Part shown: one piece after another, positions 61,933 to 64,000 of the stretch
How positions within the stretch are numbered: the first letter of the stretch is position 1
Layout: the number at the start of each line of letters is the position of its first letter
Assembly (NCBI GenBank): GCA_011947345.1
Contig: JAAVTG010000670.1
Coordinates: 372,001-436,000 of the forward strand
Direction of reading: 5' to 3'
Origin: Phytophthora quininea
Lineage: Eukaryota; Oomycota; Peronosporomycetes; Peronosporales; Peronosporaceae
DNA: 64,000 bases
Notes under the pieces: generated by a model
The model's database searches: none
What the model saw: the letters and a program-made list of their open reading frames with translations, nothing else
Told to the model about the DNA's origin: nothing
Translations under genes and position numbers: made by a program

Positions 61933-63519
61933 ATTTTTGCAGATGACACAGTGCTATTCGCCAATGATGCTTCTTCTCTCATAAATGAACTGCAGCTCGT
62001 TGACTGCTACTGCCCGGGATCAGGAGCTAAACTCAACCACTCTAAGAGCGTAATAATGAGTCTCAATAATCACCGAAAGCCTCCCATTCTTGAACCCCTA
62101 CGATCGCTGAGGAAAGGTGACACCGTCAAGTACCTTGGTCTACCATTTGGTAATCGTGATGTTTATCGTGGCAGCGAAAACAAGTGTTTCAAGGAGAAGA
62201 GTTTACGCGCGATCTGTTTGCACATTCACGACGTGAATCCAGTGTAGCGGGCCGCTACCTCGATCAGTTTTGCTTTTTCGAAGTCGACGCCCACCTTATC
62301 CCTCCCAGGGAGGCTCGCGCCTTCCAGCCCGTGAGCCAAGCTGGATAAGTCAATAAGATGATGATGCGTTGCCCCTAACGTTATCGCGCGGTGTTGGATC
62401 GACGAAACTCGATACTTCGACCGAGTTAGCCAAACAATTAGATCACAAGCTGATGGCAAGACTTCTACTTTGGAAACGGCGAGCTCGAACACTCGTGGGA
62501 AGGCGACTAATTGTCCAAGCTATTGTACTGTCGACGATATGGTACTTTACGACGACGACTGTCATTCCCACGAGGTTTATTAAACGGTGGCAAAGCGCTG
62601 TAAAAACGTTCATACTCTACAACCGGGTTGGAGCTAGTCGTGGAGGTATTAACATCGTTCCCACTTCATTTGCCATACAAACACGGCAAGACGATGGAAT
62701 TGGGGTACCAGTGATTATGTACTGCATCCGGAGACAACGTTTTCTCTTCCTTCAAAAATTCGTCAAAGTCCTCGCTTGTCATAATGAAAACGACGAAACA
62801 GTGTGGTATAGACCCATAGCAGAATTACTACGACACCGATATGGGGAATTTGTACGTCCGTGGTCGGGAGAGTTTTTGCTACAAAATCCACCTGAACCTC
62901 CTGGATGGAAAGCAACAATGCTCCCGTTATGGTGGCGTAAACTACTGCAAGATTGGAGACGCTTAAAATGGCCAAGCAAGTACTCATTACGATACACTAG
63001 AATGAAGACACTCCAAAACTCGTTATTCAGCCCAATATGGCGGAATGCATCGACAAATTTCCAAGTGTGGCGCAGACAAGATGCTCATCGCGCACCACTG
63101 GGTACAGGACCTGTCAAGTTCCGGTGCCTCTGTAAAGAGCTTGCTTCAAAAGGCAAATGGTGTATAGCAGACTTTCTAGATACTTCCAATCGATGGCCAA
63201 CGCTCATGGTGTTTCCCAAGGGGGGTCTACCGAGCTACGTCCAATTCTGGGGTCCAGGATTGCACTGACGGATATCACCCAGCTTTATCGACAGCTAATC
63301 CAGGTATTTGAGCGGGTATTGCCACACCCAGAGACAGGTGGAATAAGCGTGGCAACGCGAGGTGCAATGCCACCGACATTTGGACTAACAGTCGGAAAAA
63401 CATCTCGTTTCTTCCCAAATCTAATATCCCAAGACTGGGACGAATGTGACGATGTGAATTGTGTTTTTCTATGGATCGCGCTGTGGAGAGTTTACATATG
63501 GAGTTTATTATGGAGCTAG
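61933..63519 (+). mobile_element. 3' part of a non-LTR retrotransposon (LINE) ORF2
   Basis: The fragment begins in the reverse-transcriptase palm with IFADDTVLFAND, followed by GAKLNHSKSVIMS and VKYLGLPFGNRD, the order seen in L1/Tad-like RTs. After a stop at 62245 and a disturbed stretch, another frame (62369-63268) holds the conserved thumb/C-terminal region: LLLWKRRARTLVGRRLIVQA, IKRWQSAVKTFI and a Trp-rich tail. A final frame continues to 63519 (TGGISVATRGAMPPTF). The 5' part with endonuclease and RT fingers is missing. Dead fragment by truncation and stops; strand and family are clear. Confidence 0.8.
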
Positions 63520-64000
63520 TGTTGGATATTACGTTCAAGAGATGAAGAGGTGTGCGATAAAACGTGTCGCTTGGGAGAAGGCGGGGGGTGCTGTCTTACC
63601 AAGGATGGGCCCTCAAGACCAGGAAGTGCGCCCAAGAAAATGTGCTCTTGAAAGGCACGCCCAAGAAATGGCGTGTCCTTGGAATGCACGTTGAAGGGAT
63701 TTCCGCTCTTGGAATGTACGCCCAAGGGCACATTGCCTTGAGCGTGAGTGCACGTTACGTCCTGGTCACCCCTCGTCCGTAAACGGGTCGCCAAGAACCA
63801 AGGTATAAATTGCCACAGTGAAAGGTATTCCTGTGTGCAACCCGTCTCGCCTGGGCTAACCTCACGATGTGTGAGGCAAGGACCTGTAAATTCCCAAGCT
63901 GCCCAAGTGACCCAAGAAGCACGGCTGCCGCCCAAGACCCAAGAAGTTCTTGGATGAACATTCCAAGGGTATATTTCTTGGGCGGCCATTTCTTCGATGG
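63520..64000 (+). repeat. imperfect CCCAAG-rich repeats after the LINE fragment
   Basis: The string CCCAAG recurs many times, often as GCCCAAGAA or inverted as TTCTTGG (for example near 63629, 63660, 63719, 63893-63960). Spacing is irregular, so it is not a simple tandem array. It could be a LINE 3' tail or a separate repeat that continues past the window end. No coding frame is convincing. Confidence 0.5.

Noticed and set aside
63628..63960. CRISPR-like array of CCCAAG repeats
   Set aside because: The repeat is too short, spacing is irregular and the DNA is eukaryotic.

Overview
This is nuclear DNA from an oomycete, most likely Phytophthora or a close relative. The evidence is: GC-rich coding sequence next to AT-rich transposon remnants; few, short GT..AG introns (66 and 91 bp in two clear cases); a family of full-size PDR (ABCG) transporters; beta-1,3-glucanases of families GH81 and GH5; and a bZIP protein with Cys at the usual invariant Asn of its basic region. 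The genus is an inference from gene content, not from a marker gene.

Layout. 1-7.9 kb is transposon debris: a pogo/Tigger-type transposase remnant, two small unrecognised ORFs, and a decayed Mutator-like element that joins an N-terminal DNA-binding-like region, DDE transposase, SWIM zinc finger and Ulp1-type protease. 7.9-18.5 kb holds single-copy genes: a secreted GH81 glucanase (-), a J-domain plus CAP-Gly protein (+), PDR transporter A (-) and an F-box/LamG-like protein (+). 21-44 kb is a PDR cluster. Copies B and C are direct repeats; D and E are arms of a 4.7-kb inverted duplication around a BMT5-like methyltransferase with C2H2 fingers. An R2R3-MYB gene lies just left of D, and its 3' end is duplicated next to E. 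44.7-53.2 kb has a bZIP gene, a broken coiled-coil gene and a second inverted duplication (3.2-kb arms, 223-bp spacer) carrying two copies of a membrane-anchored GH5 exo-beta-1,3-glucanase. 53.4-61.3 kb (-) reads as one giant gene: four successive voltage-gated-like channel repeats, each followed by a cyclic-nucleotide-binding domain. 61.9-63.5 kb is a non-LTR retrotransposon 3' end.

Quality warning. Nearly every long gene is split by one-base frameshifts. Most are explained by one base missing from a C/G (sometimes A/T) run, so many apparent breaks may be consensus errors. Genes are therefore given as whole loci, with break positions noted. Some indels in the PDR copies are shared between paralogues and may be real.

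The most notable content is the pseudo-tetrameric cyclic-nucleotide-gated-type channel, with four different selectivity-filter sequences in one polypeptide. Next come the J-domain/CAP-Gly fusion, the mosaic PDR copy C, and three inverted duplications within about 28 kb. The two glucanase types fit cell-wall beta-glucan remodelling and the PDR cluster fits drug or metabolite export. Nothing in the sequence ties all these loci into one pathway.
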